Part shown: in pieces, positions 47,876 to 56,700 of the stretch
Position numbering within the stretch: position 1 is the first letter of the stretch
How the letters are laid out: every line of letters begins with the position of its first letter
Notes under the pieces: generated by a model
What the model was told of the DNA's origin: nothing
Seen by the model: the letters and a program-made list of their open reading frames with translations, nothing else
Database searches by the model: none
Source of the DNA: JADKBO01 sp965230345
Lineage (GTDB): Bacteria > Bacteroidota > Bacteroidia > Chitinophagales > Saprospiraceae
Reading direction: 5' to 3'
DNA length: 64,000 bases
Assembly: GCA_965230345.1 (NCBI GenBank)
Contig: CBDDKR010000002.1
Location: forward strand, 1,550,001-1,614,000
Position numbers and translations under genes: made by a program

Positions 47876-49061
47876 TCTTCAAATAAATAGATTTAAGGTA
47901 ATCCAATTCAGCTATTCCCTTAGGATGATCAATGTCATGTTCCGTTGTGTCGATTACCTTGTATTTAATTTTCAACTTTTCCAACTCTTCAAAAATCAAT
48001 TCAAAAAATTCTTCCTTTTTAACTCTACTCGAACAAGATGCCAAAAGAAGTATTCCTCCCTGCTCGACCAATGGCACACTAAGCCTTACTAATTTTCGAT
48101 AATTGTAAAGAGCCTTATTTATTTGTTTCTCACTCTTAGCAAACGAAGGAGGATCTACTATGACTAAGCCATATTTTTGCTTTTTTTGGTACAACTCTGG
48201 CAATATCTTAAAGGCATCACCGACTAAAGTTTTATGACCATTGGACAAGTCATTCAATTGCACGTTTTGACTTGCTAGTTGAAGCGCCTGAGCACTCACA
48301 TCAACGCTTGTAACTTCTTTGGCGCCTCCGAAAAGAGCATTAACTGTAAACCCACCTGCATAGGCAAAAACATCTAAAACTTTCTTTTGGCTAGACAATG
48401 ACCTAACCTTTAATCTATTATGTCGATGATCTAAAAAATATCCCGTCTTATGTCCCTTTACCAAATTAGCACCAAAATTCAACCCATGCTCCAAGAAAAC
48501 TACTTCTTCCGATTGAAGTTCTCCGAACAATAATTGTCCATTTTCTAGTCCATTTTCTTCTTGGGTAAGTTTCCTATTCAATCGTAACACTGCCGCAGAA
48601 CATTTCAAAATACGTTCAAGATAATTGCACAGATTCAACAATAATCCAATCCATATTCCTGAATAAAGCTTTACGACCGCCACATCATTATAAATGTCTA
48701 TTATTAGGCCTGGGAATCCATCATTTTCGCCATAAATTAATCGGTAAGCAGTCGTTTCTTCAGAGATAAGACTATCCCTTTTATCACGAGCCTTTCCCAT
48801 TCTTCTATGGATAAAATCTTCATTTAACCTCTCGGGACTTCCATAATGGAGAACCTTCACACGAATTGGAGATTCAACATCTAATAAGCCCAATGCTAGA
48901 AATTTGTTTTTGGACTGATCAAAGATGATGACTATATCTCCTGTTTTTCCTGTCTTCGATTGCTTTATAATAGAAGATTCGAAAACCCATGGATGTCCTT
49001 GTCTTATGTACTTTTCAGCAGATTTACTGACTTTTATCGCAATGGTATCCTTCTGGGACAT
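47868..49061 (-). CDS. 23S rRNA methyltransferase RlmI-like (PUA plus SAM domain)
   Basis: A 397-residue RlmI/RlmK-type enzyme. The N-terminal PUA domain (about 1-70) reads IRQGHPWVFESSI and FLALGLLDVESPIRVKVL. The middle RRM-like part and the C-terminal SAM domain follow: motif I VLDVFAYAGGFTVNALFGGA, motif IV IVDPPSFAKSEKQ, and the catalytic Cys region LLLASCSSRVKKEEF. The enzyme methylates a cytosine of 23S rRNA to m5C in E. coli; the target here is inferred. It is a single-gene unit. Confidence 0.88.
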   Translation of the reverse strand: MSQKDTIAIKVSKSAEKYIRQGHPWVFESSIIKQSKTGKTGDIVIIFDQSKNKFLALGLLDVESPIRVKVLHYGSPERLNEDFIHRRMGKARDKRDSLISEETTAYRLIYGENDGFPGLIIDIYNDVAVVKLYSGIWIGLLLNLCNYLERILKCSAAVLRLNRKLTQEENGLENGQLLFGELQSEEVVFLEHGLNFGANLVKGHKTGYFLDHRHNRLKVRSLSSQKKVLDVFAYAGGFTVNALFGGAKEVTSVDVSAQALQLASQNVQLNDLSNGHKTLVGDAFKILPELYQKKQKYGLVIVDPPSFAKSEKQINKALYNYRKLVRLSVPLVEQGGILLLASCSSRVKKEEFFELIFEELEKLKIKYKVIDTTEHDIDHPKGIAELDYLKSIYLKII

Positions 49062-49194
49062 ATAATTGATTTAGAAACAAAGGTTATGAATATTTGCGAA
49101 AGACAAAAATGCCCAATAAGATACTCTTTCAAGAAATCAAAAAATAGTGCTTCCTTTACTTACCTTTTCAAAGACACACCATTTCCTATAATTT

Positions 49195-49358
49195 GAAGTG
49201 ATTTAAAAACTAAATCCTAATGCTAGAACCAACCCATTAAAATCCAATCTCTGCCCAAAAATTAATTTCCATAGTTTTGGCTATGCAAAAGAATTTTCGG
49301 ATTAATCTGACTTCCAAGCAATTAATTCCGCTATTGAACACATTTTTTAAATCACTTC
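49195..49358 (-). repeat. MITE-like element, copy C (164 bp, inverted)
   Basis: Full-length copy in opposite orientation to copy B (about 93% identical by eye). Inverted ends of 17 bp (GAAGTGATTTAAAAACT type). Flanking bases TTT on both sides suggest a 3-bp target duplication. The right end overlaps the VOC gene: it supplies its last codons E-V-I and stop. Confidence 0.88.
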
Positions 49359-49736
49359 TTTAATTAAAGATGATATATCAAGTATGTACCCTGAAGGATC
49401 TTCAATAAGCATTCTACGTTGTCCGTAATCCATATCTATAGGCTTTTGGATCACCTTCGAGCCTAAGGCAATCATCTTCTCAAAACACACATCAACATCT
49501 TCAATCACAAAAGTTAAGTATGAACCTCCTCTTCCATGTTTAGCCCCATCTGGTACTATCGAATTTGTCTCATCAATAAGTCCAATTTCAAAATTCACTT
49601 CATTAGCAACCAAATGTACAAACCAATCACTTTCAAAGTTTACGTTAAGCTCAAACAATTCTTGATAAAACCTTCGACTTTGATCTAAATCACCACAACA
49701 AATATTAATCAGCAATCTATTTATCTTAGAGCCCAT
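49347..49736 (-). CDS. VOC-family (glyoxalase-like) protein; 3' end made by the MITE
   Basis: A 129-residue single-domain vicinal oxygen chelate protein: INRLLINICCGDLDQSRRFY at the start, then GSYLTFVIEDVDVCFEKMIA and DPSGYILDISSL. Some metal-ligand positions of enzymatic VOC proteins (His, Glu) are not all visible, so a binding or resistance role is also possible. It ends with KEVI: the codons E-V-I and TAA are part of the copy C repeat. Without the repeat the frame would end one codon after the Lys. It lies 6 bp after the bestrophin gene, in the same operon. Confidence 0.85.
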   Translation of the reverse strand: MGSKINRLLINICCGDLDQSRRFYQELFELNVNFESDWFVHLVANEVNFEIGLIDETNSIVPDGAKHGRGGSYLTFVIEDVDVCFEKMIALGSKVIQKPIDMDYGQRRMLIEDPSGYILDISSLIKEVI

Positions 49737-49742
49737 TTATTT

Positions 49743-50804
49743 TTACATTAAAACGCCTTTTTTTGCTTTGATAGACGGAGGAATATCTTCTTCTCCTAAC
49801 ATCTCACGTAGGTCAATTTCTATTGTTCGACATAAAGCAAGCATTGGAATATCATTTCCCAGTCCTTCGAAAGGATTTTCAGAATAATCTCCAACCAACT
49901 CCATTACAATAAATATCCACCCAATTAAAATCGTAAAAGGAATAGATAACCAAGCGCCCCATTCTCCTAATTCATGAAAGACCGTTACCATTCCAAAAGG
50001 TAGTAAAAAGAGAAAAATCCCAACAAAATAAGAGCTTACACTAGCGTATTGTCTCGGCAATGGAAACTTTTTTATTCTCTCACATTTACCTTGGTGTGTA
50101 TAGAAATCATTGAGAATCTTCTGCAATTCCATATGACGAAAATCATCAATCAAATTTTGCGATCTAAGTTGTTTTAATGATTGCGACTGGGCATCTATAA
50201 TTTGAGTAGCCGTATTCTGAAAATTTATCAATTTGTCGCACTCCTTCTCCTTCAATAATGTTCTTAATTCTGATTCTGTAACTTCATCGTTAAATAAACC
50301 AACCCCAAATATCTTTTGTCCCTTTTCTGTGGCCTTTTTAACACGCTTCCCTTGACTAATATGTTCCCAAGATGTTGGAATCAACAATTGCGATCTTAAA
50401 GTATACAACCATGCAATATGTCGATATATTAATTTCCGGTGCCAAAAATAGATCTCATCATCGCTTAAGTCATCATCCCTAAATTGATTAGATACGAACC
50501 CTTTTACACTTGCTGCCCACATTCGACTGCTATTAACAATTGCACCCCATATTTTTCTTGCTTCCCATAATCTATCGTAAGAACTATTGTTTTTAAACCC
50601 GACATAAAATGCTACTGCGGTTCCCACAACAGATATAGGTAAATATGGCACTTTGATATCCGGCACATTGTATCCCTGATGAGAGAAATAATGAAGGATC
50701 TCAATAAACACTGTTACCCCAATGGACCAAACTGAAAACCATACTCCCGTCATCCCAGAGAAGTAAACCAACTCTCTGAGTTTAAAATTCTTTTTTACAA
50801 ACAT
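49743..50804 (-). CDS. Bestrophin-family anion channel (UPF0187)
   Basis: A 353-residue bacterial bestrophin. Signature N-terminal region: LRELVYFSGMTGVWFSVWS, then ISVVGTAVAFYVGFKNNSSYDRLWEARKIW, which is split here into shorter parts in the conserved NxSYDRxWEAR motif. About four membrane helices are visible. Bacterial members conduct anions or, in some, cations. The gene sits 13 bp after a carbonic anhydrase, so bicarbonate is the likely substrate, as in bestrophins of algae; this is an inference from context. Confidence 0.9.
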   Translation of the reverse strand: MFVKKNFKLRELVYFSGMTGVWFSVWSIGVTVFIEILHYFSHQGYNVPDIKVPYLPISVVGTAVAFYVGFKNNSSYDRLWEARKIWGAIVNSSRMWAASVKGFVSNQFRDDDLSDDEIYFWHRKLIYRHIAWLYTLRSQLLIPTSWEHISQGKRVKKATEKGQKIFGVGLFNDEVTESELRTLLKEKECDKLINFQNTATQIIDAQSQSLKQLRSQNLIDDFRHMELQKILNDFYTHQGKCERIKKFPLPRQYASVSSYFVGIFLFLLPFGMVTVFHELGEWGAWLSIPFTILIGWIFIVMELVGDYSENPFEGLGNDIPMLALCRTIEIDLREMLGEEDIPPSIKAKKGVLM

Positions 50805-50817
50805 CGACTAATCTTAA

Positions 50818-51384
50818 TTACAAAAAGGTTACCTCTCCGCTATCTAAACTGTAATATGCTGGAACTATTTTAAGCTTACCTCCTTCTACAGCATCACTAA
50901 TAATTGAAGACCTATTTTTCAGTTCCTCAGCATTTAATCTTGCATTATCTCTAACAACAGCATTCACATCAGATGTATCCTCTGAAGAGTGCACTGCTGG
51001 TGCAATATGTGATAATAGGTGGTTAAGGTTGTATCCATTGTCACCACCTCCAAGTGCTGCCGTTACTGCACCACAGCTTTGATGACCAAGAACTACTATG
51101 ACTTCAGTGTTTAAATGAGCCACAGCGTATTCTATACTAGCGATACTAGAAGTATTGGCAACATTGCCTGCAACTCTAATGACAAAAAGTTCACCTAACC
51201 CAGTATCAAATGCTATTTCAGGAACAACCCTACTGTCAGCGCAACTTAATACAATGGCATAAGGCTGCTGTCCTCCAGTAAGAGATGACCTTCTTGCATC
51301 ATCTTGTAAATTATGCTGCAACTTATCCGCTACATACCTTCCATTACCATCCTTTAATCGATCTAAAATTTCTTGTTGTGTCAT
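50818..51384 (-). CDS. Beta-class carbonic anhydrase
   Basis: A 188-residue beta-carbonic anhydrase, which converts CO2 and water to bicarbonate. Zinc ligands are Cys48 (CADSR), His101 and Cys104 (HQSCG); Asp50 and Arg52 form the catalytic dyad. There is no signal peptide, so the enzyme is cytoplasmic. It is the first gene of a three-gene operon with bestrophin and VOC genes, with a promoter box at 51419. Coupling to an anion channel would move bicarbonate across the membrane. Confidence 0.93.
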   Translation of the reverse strand: MTQQEILDRLKDGNGRYVADKLQHNLQDDARRSSLTGGQQPYAIVLSCADSRVVPEIAFDTGLGELFVIRVAGNVANTSSIASIEYAVAHLNTEVIVVLGHQSCGAVTAALGGGDNGYNLNHLLSHIAPAVHSSEDTSDVNAVVRDNARLNAEELKNRSSIISDAVEGGKLKIVPAYYSLDSGEVTFL

Positions 51385-51858
51385 GTCTTTTGTCTTTATT
51401 CTATTTGATAAATTTTTCCAAATCTAAATTTGAAGTGGAAAATAAAAATCTAATTCTAATCCTCCAATTTATTTCCTTGAAAAATTAAAGATTATCCATT
51501 CAATTTCAACTTTTACAAATTGTCTGCAAATCAACAATTGGATTTGATTGATGACAAATATTACGCTTTCTAATCAACCAAAAGTGATTTATAGCTATAT
51601 TACAAATGAATAAAACTTTGATTTTGTTGTAGAGCAAATGATGTTTTGAGCCAAATCAAGCTTTAGGACTCAATGATTATAACTTAAAACACTATAATCA
51701 AAAGTGCATTTGGTGTTTTGTTGATTCTAATAAAAAGTACTTTTCAAACTCATTTAATCGTAGAAGCTCCTTCCGAAGCTTGATAGCGATTTTAATATGC
51801 TGAACATTCATTGTTTTATTCTAAGTTTATTTCAACTCCACAAATACTTAAAGTGCGT
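51385..51858. other. Divergent intergenic region (474 bp) without genes
   Basis: AT-rich, no ORF of note. It holds the carbonic anhydrase promoter box (51419-51426) on the minus strand. A loose inverted repeat AAAACAC/GTGTTTT lies near 51684-51721. No promoter for the flavoprotein gene is evident. Confidence 0.5.
51419..51426 (-). promoter_or_regulatory. Candidate -7 box of the carbonic anhydrase operon
   Basis: Minus-strand TAGATTTG, a TAnnTTTG match 34 bp upstream of the start codon at 51384. It gives a leader of about 31 nt. Confidence 0.45.
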
Positions 51859-53208
51859 ATGGATCATATTGTTATCATTGGAAATGGCATATCAGGAATT
51901 ACAGCGGCTCGCTGGATAAGAAAGTTGAGTGCAAAAAAAATTACGGTCATTTCCTCAGAATCCAAGTATTTTTTCAGTAGAACTGCTCTTATGTATGTTT
52001 ATATGGGGCACATGAGAAGTGAAGATTTAAAACCTTATGAAGATTGGTTTTGGGATAAGAACAACATCAACCTATTACAAGCTCATGTTGAATCCATAGA
52101 TTTTGATTCTAAAAACCTTCAACTAACAGGAGGAGAAAAAATTCCTTATGACAAACTCATACTTGCCCTGGGGTCAAAACCGAATAAATTTGGCTGGCCT
52201 GGACAAGATTTAAAAGGTGTCGGTGGCCTTTACCATTGGCAAGATTTGGAACGCATGGAAAAGTATAGCAGCAAGCTCAATCATGCTGTAGTAGTCGGGG
52301 GCGGATTGATAGGAATTGAAATGGCCGAAATGTTTCACAGCAGAGGAATTCACGTTACAATGTTGGTTAGAGAATCAAGCTACTGGAGTAACATCTTACC
52401 TAAGGAAGAATCCAAAATGGTTTCAGATCATATCCTAAGTTCAGGTATTGATCTAAGATTAGGTGTCAACCTTCAAGAAATCAGAGGTAACGACAAAGGA
52501 GAAGCATCTTCCGTAATCATTAAGGAAACTCAAGAAGAGATAAAATGTGGTTTCGTAGGACTCACAGCTGGCGTTAGTCCGAATATATCTTGGCTTAAAG
52601 ACACCCCTTTACAGACCAATCGCGGTATTGCCGTAAATTCACACCTAGAAACAAATATAGATGATGTCTTTGCCATTGGCGATTGTGCCGAGCTCCAATC
52701 TCCCAATCCTGGAAGAAGAGCAATTGAAGCCATTTGGTATACTGGGCGTATGATGGGTGAAACCGTTGCCTATAATGTTTGTGGCAAGAAGGTTGATTAC
52801 GATCCTGGCCTTTGGTTTAATAGTGCCAAGTTTATTGATATAGAATATCAGGTCTATGGACATGTACCAGCGGTTCTTCCAGAAAATATGAAGACTTTAT
52901 TTTGGCAGAGCAAAGATGGCCTAAAGTCCATTCGAATCAATTATGATGCCCATGACAAAAAAGTACTAGGATTTAACCTTTTTGGAATTAGATATCGCCA
53001 CGAAGTCTGTGAAAAATGGATTAAATCAGAAACTCACATTGAACAAGTATTAACCCAATTGAGTTTAGCCAATTTTGACCCAGAGTTTTATCAATCTTAC
53101 GATCATCATCTTGTTTCGATTTACAACAAAATGGAAAATAAAAACCTCTCTCTTAGTTTTAAAAGAGGTCTATCTAGGGTTCTCTCATTCTTAAATCAAT
53201 CAAAATAA
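51859..53208 (+). CDS. FAD-dependent NAD(P)H-type oxidoreductase
   Basis: A 449-residue flavoprotein from the ATG at 51859 (the ORF edge is 16 codons upstream). The FAD-binding motif is at the start (IVIIGNGISGITAARW), the second dinucleotide motif is AVVVGGGLIGIEMAEMF, and the FAD end motif is VFAIGDCAE. It belongs to the class with ferredoxin or rubredoxin reductases and nitrite-reductase-like FAD subunits. A conserved Cys pair typical of disulfide reductases is absent. It is followed 4 bp later by a membrane 4Fe-4S protein, so the pair probably forms an electron-transfer path from NAD(P)H to the membrane or the reverse. Confidence 0.85.
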   Translation: MDHIVIIGNGISGITAARWIRKLSAKKITVISSESKYFFSRTALMYVYMGHMRSEDLKPYEDWFWDKNNINLLQAHVESIDFDSKNLQLTGGEKIPYDKLILALGSKPNKFGWPGQDLKGVGGLYHWQDLERMEKYSSKLNHAVVVGGGLIGIEMAEMFHSRGIHVTMLVRESSYWSNILPKEESKMVSDHILSSGIDLRLGVNLQEIRGNDKGEASSVIIKETQEEIKCGFVGLTAGVSPNISWLKDTPLQTNRGIAVNSHLETNIDDVFAIGDCAELQSPNPGRRAIEAIWYTGRMMGETVAYNVCGKKVDYDPGLWFNSAKFIDIEYQVYGHVPAVLPENMKTLFWQSKDGLKSIRINYDAHDKKVLGFNLFGIRYRHEVCEKWIKSETHIEQVLTQLSLANFDPEFYQSYDHHLVSIYNKMENKNLSLSFKRGLSRVLSFLNQSK

Positions 53209-53212
53209 TAAC

Positions 53213-55000
53213 ATGAAAACAATACAAAACATAGGATTATTATTGTTTGGTTTAGCCTTCATTATTTTTACTTTCATGCTTGGGATAGGGCATCATAAGT
53301 TAACTCCAAACAATCTAACTGTTTCCAGTGAATTCCATAAAAAAGAAATTCTGTCTATTGCAGAAGAACAAAATCTATTAAACCAAGAATTAACCAACAT
53401 TGCATTCAATTCAGCTTTCAAAAAAGTACTACATCTTGCTGCTGAATCATTAGATGAAAAGGCAAAATCTAATATTCCTGAAGGAATTCAAGAGTGGGAC
53501 TATAAAATTGGCTCATGGAAGATCTCCGAATACCTCAGTAACAATGTAAAATCGACATCTCAGGGTCCTGTCAAAGATCACCCTATATTGTTCTTTCTTT
53601 TAACGTTTGGATTGGGAATATTAGGCGGTCTTTTATTCATCATTCCCAAATTCAAAGAACAACCTGGAATTAAAAACAATGGAATCTATCATTCTGGATT
53701 GACGAAGGGACTTTCGCTAAATGTCAGAACGGTATTTTTAAGTCTTGCCATTTTGGGCACTCTCATCTGGGGTTTCTTCAAGCTGCAAAATTTATTTTGG
53801 CCTTTGGTTACTGTATTCATCATTATAGTAATGACCTATATTGTTTTTTACCAGCAAGGATCAAGATCTAATCCTGCTCAGAGAAAAGCCTCGGTTGATG
53901 TTTCTGGCAAAATGGGATTGTTTGCTGGATCGTACTTGATCCTATTTTACGTCTTACTGTATTGGGCTCCATCTTACATCAACAATTGGGTAGTTATGGT
54001 CAACCCAATAAGTAAGTTCTTAAGTGGAAATGATGCTAGTCAATGGTTTTTGTATGGATTAATGTATACCGTTATTGTATTTGTAATGGGTATACGTATG
54101 TGGTCCAAATATCAACACAATCGATATCAACAAATTCGCACTTTGTCTGTGGTATTTTTTCAAACTGCATTTGCCTTTTTGATTCCAGAAATCCTAGTTC
54201 GATTGAATCAGCCATGGTTTGACTTCAAAAACATTTGGCCTTTGGATTATGATTTCTTTTACAATTACAACATTGATCAATTGCTAAATAGCGGAGGGCT
54301 AGGGTTGTTTATGTTGATTTGGGGATTGCTACTCATCATAATTGCAGTACCTGTAATGACATATTTCTTTGGGAAAAGATGGTATTGTAGTTGGGTCTGT
54401 GGATGTGGAGGATTGGCAGAAACCATGGGTGACCCGTTCAGACAACTTTCAGACAAAAGTCTAAGAGCATGGAAATACGAAAGGTTAATTATACATGGCG
54501 TTTTGGTATTTGCTGTCATCATGACTTCCTTCGTATTAATACATTATTTCTTCGGCAATTCACACATTCTAGGTCTCAATATAGAGTCTGTTAAATCGTG
54601 GTATGGCTTTTTCATTGGAGCTGGGTTCTCTGGAGTTGTAGGCACAGGATTCTATCCTCTTATGGGCAATAGGGTATGGTGTCGCTTCGGTTGTCCTTTA
54701 GCTGCATATCTAGGATTGGTACAACGGTTTAAAAGTAGATTTAGAATTACGACCAATGGTGGACAATGCATCTCCTGTGGGAATTGCTCTACCTACTGTG
54801 AAATGGGCATTGATGTAAGGGCTTATGCACAGAGAGGTCAAGATATTGTGAGAAGCAGTTGTGTAGGATGCGGTGTCTGTTCTGCAGTATGCCCAAGAGG
54901 TGTATTAAGGTTAGAGAATAGTGGAAATGATGTCAATCAAAGAGCAGAAACATTAAGGACAATTCATATTTCAGAAAATGAGATTAAAATGTTAGGATAA
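53213..55000 (+). CDS. Membrane-bound 4Fe-4S protein (NapH/NosR/CcoG-like)
   Basis: A 595-residue polytopic iron-sulfur protein. A short periplasmic segment follows an N-terminal helix (about 5-24). About six more membrane helices lie between 125 and 460. The conserved Cys clusters are WYCSWVCGCGGLAETMGDPF and VWCRFGCPLAAYLGLVQ (NapH/NosR-type). Near the C-terminus are two ferredoxin motifs, CISCGNCSTYCEMG and CVGCGVCSAVCPRG, each binding a 4Fe-4S cluster. Such proteins pass electrons between quinone and periplasmic partners. It is coupled to the flavoprotein upstream; no reductase or terminal oxidase gene adjoins, so the acceptor is unknown. Confidence 0.88.
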   Translation: MKTIQNIGLLLFGLAFIIFTFMLGIGHHKLTPNNLTVSSEFHKKEILSIAEEQNLLNQELTNIAFNSAFKKVLHLAAESLDEKAKSNIPEGIQEWDYKIGSWKISEYLSNNVKSTSQGPVKDHPILFFLLTFGLGILGGLLFIIPKFKEQPGIKNNGIYHSGLTKGLSLNVRTVFLSLAILGTLIWGFFKLQNLFWPLVTVFIIIVMTYIVFYQQGSRSNPAQRKASVDVSGKMGLFAGSYLILFYVLLYWAPSYINNWVVMVNPISKFLSGNDASQWFLYGLMYTVIVFVMGIRMWSKYQHNRYQQIRTLSVVFFQTAFAFLIPEILVRLNQPWFDFKNIWPLDYDFFYNYNIDQLLNSGGLGLFMLIWGLLLIIIAVPVMTYFFGKRWYCSWVCGCGGLAETMGDPFRQLSDKSLRAWKYERLIIHGVLVFAVIMTSFVLIHYFFGNSHILGLNIESVKSWYGFFIGAGFSGVVGTGFYPLMGNRVWCRFGCPLAAYLGLVQRFKSRFRITTNGGQCISCGNCSTYCEMGIDVRAYAQRGQDIVRSSCVGCGVCSAVCPRGVLRLENSGNDVNQRAETLRTIHISENEIKMLG

Positions 55001-55060
55001 TTCCAATCAGTACTTAACTGTATTGTTTCTCTCTTCTTTAGTTTTTAATTTACTTCATAG

Positions 55061-55068
55061 TACATTTG
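55061..55068 (+). promoter_or_regulatory. Candidate -7 box directly at the start of the CAT-like gene
   Basis: TACATTTG, a TAnnTTTG match ending 4 nt before the ATG at 55073. If used, transcription begins at or next to the ATG, giving a leaderless mRNA. Confidence 0.4.
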
Positions 55069-55072
55069 TAAT

Positions 55073-55702
55073 ATGAGAAAAGATTACCTCGATATTGCCA
55101 AATGGAATCGCAAGGAACATTTTGAGTTTTTTAACAGCTTTGATGAACCTTTCTTTGGTGCTACGGTAGACATTGATGTAACCAAAGCAAAACAATATTG
55201 TGCTGAAAATAATATCTCTTTCTTCATTTGGTATGTACATAAGGCAATGATTGCCATCAATCGAATAGATGAATTTAAGTATAGAATAGAAGATGGCAAT
55301 AAGGTAAGAATTCACCCTACTGTTAATGCTTCTGCTACCATCTCACGGGAAGATCAAACCTTCGCATTTAGTTACATCGAATTTGACCTCGATTTCAACA
55401 TTTTTCATCAAAATTGTCAAGATGAAATCAGACGAATACGTGCTGGATCAGGTCTTTTCCCTCCAAGGAATGATGAACAATGCGTATATTTTTCTGCTTT
55501 ACCGTGGCTTCCCTTTACTTCTATTACACATGCACGGAATTTCGAATTCAAAGATAGTGTTCCCCGTATTTCTTTTGGTCAATTGATTAATCGTGATCAA
55601 AGATTATGGATGCCTACATCCGTTCATGTTCACCACGCTTTAATGGATGGATATCATGTTGGATTATTCGTTAAGCTCTTTCAAGAACTCTTGATTTCAT
55701 GA
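55073..55702 (+). CDS. Chloramphenicol-acetyltransferase-like enzyme (type A)
   Basis: A 209-residue acetyltransferase with the CAT fold. The catalytic motif HHALMDG is at 187-193 (His188 as general base, Asp192), and the start DIAKWNRKEHFEFFNSF is typical of type A CATs. The usual Ser or Thr near residue 145 and the CAT substrate loops are partly visible (SALPWLPFTSITHA). The enzyme would transfer acetyl from acetyl-CoA to an alcohol of chloramphenicol or another acceptor. Many such chromosomal homologues are not clinical resistance genes. It overlaps the following AraC regulator by 4 bp. Confidence 0.88.
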   Translation: MRKDYLDIAKWNRKEHFEFFNSFDEPFFGATVDIDVTKAKQYCAENNISFFIWYVHKAMIAINRIDEFKYRIEDGNKVRIHPTVNASATISREDQTFAFSYIEFDLDFNIFHQNCQDEIRRIRAGSGLFPPRNDEQCVYFSALPWLPFTSITHARNFEFKDSVPRISFGQLINRDQRLWMPTSVHVHHALMDGYHVGLFVKLFQELLIS

Positions 55703-56559
55703 AAGCCATACCATTTAAAGTACCCAAGTTAGAACAAAAAGCTATAAGAGTACAACACGATGTATTTCCGCATTTTTATGATAAAATGCATTACCATAAA
55801 GAGCTTCAAATAACGACTATTATTAGAGGAAATGGCATCCTTCATGGTGGAAACGCAATCAGTCAATTTCAAGCAGGTGATGTATTTCTTATTGGAGAAA
55901 ATATTCCACACTTGTTTAAAAGTAGTCCGGAATACTTCACCATTCATTCACCTGGTATTGAGTCCATATCTTTATTCTTTGATTTAAATTCACTCGGAAA
56001 AGGTTTTTTTGACGTCCAAGAGATGAGGGAATTGAAGACCATCTTGACCGAAGCACAACGTGTCATAAAAGTCGAAGATGATCAACTTAAGAATATTCAT
56101 ACGCTAACCTTAAAATTTAAACAGCATAAGAGAGTTGATATCATCATTCAGTTTTTAAAACTACTACAGGCCATAAATTTATGTCGATATAAAATTCTAA
56201 ATGCTCCACTTTACCAATTCAATCCAAGCAGTAAATCTGGAGAAAGATTAAATCAAATCATCACATATACATATGGACACTTACATCGCCCTATATCCAT
56301 AGATGAAATTTCGAAAATTAGTAATTTAAGTAAATCACAATTCAGCAGATACTTTAAATCAGAAACAGGTAAATCATATATAGAATTCCTCAATGAATTA
56401 AGAATAGAAAGCTCGTGTACCCTTCTCAAGGAAGAAAAGCTAACCATAGCAAATATTTGTTATCAAGTAGGATTTCAAAATCTATCCAACTTCAACAGAA
56501 AATTTAGAGAGATTAAACGCTGCACTCCTTCACAATATCGCGAACGTATAAGGCAATAA
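55699..56559 (+). CDS. AraC-family transcriptional regulator
   Basis: A 286-residue regulator. The N-terminal part is a cupin-like sensor domain (HDVFPHFYDKMHYHKELQIT, then QFQAGDVFLIGENIPHLF). The C-terminal AraC HTH (about 190-286) has ISIDEISKISNLSKSQFSRY and ITIANICYQVGF-like second helix with LSNFNRKFREIKRCTPSQY. It starts inside the CAT-like gene (ATGA overlap, 4 bp), so the two are translated together. Many AraC proteins activate their neighbour; here it may control the acetyltransferase unit. Confidence 0.92.
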   Translation: MKAIPFKVPKLEQKAIRVQHDVFPHFYDKMHYHKELQITTIIRGNGILHGGNAISQFQAGDVFLIGENIPHLFKSSPEYFTIHSPGIESISLFFDLNSLGKGFFDVQEMRELKTILTEAQRVIKVEDDQLKNIHTLTLKFKQHKRVDIIIQFLKLLQAINLCRYKILNAPLYQFNPSSKSGERLNQIITYTYGHLHRPISIDEISKISNLSKSQFSRYFKSETGKSYIEFLNELRIESSCTLLKEEKLTIANICYQVGFQNLSNFNRKFREIKRCTPSQYRERIRQ

Positions 56560-56671
56560 GAAATTCCAACTCCGCTTTAACATTATAACTTTAACTCACA
56601 AGAAACATATATTCCCATTTGTACTGTAATTTTAAGATATCTCAAAATAAATGAAACGTTTATTTCCCTTC

Positions 56672-56694
56672 GAGTATATATAAATTGTATACTC
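56672..56694. promoter_or_regulatory. Inverted repeat just before the MITE, possible operator
   Basis: GAGTATA (56672-56678), 9-nt spacer, TATACTC (56688-56694). It lies 6 bp before copy B, so the element now separates it from the downstream giant gene. Confidence 0.3.
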
Positions 56695-56700
56695 ATTATC

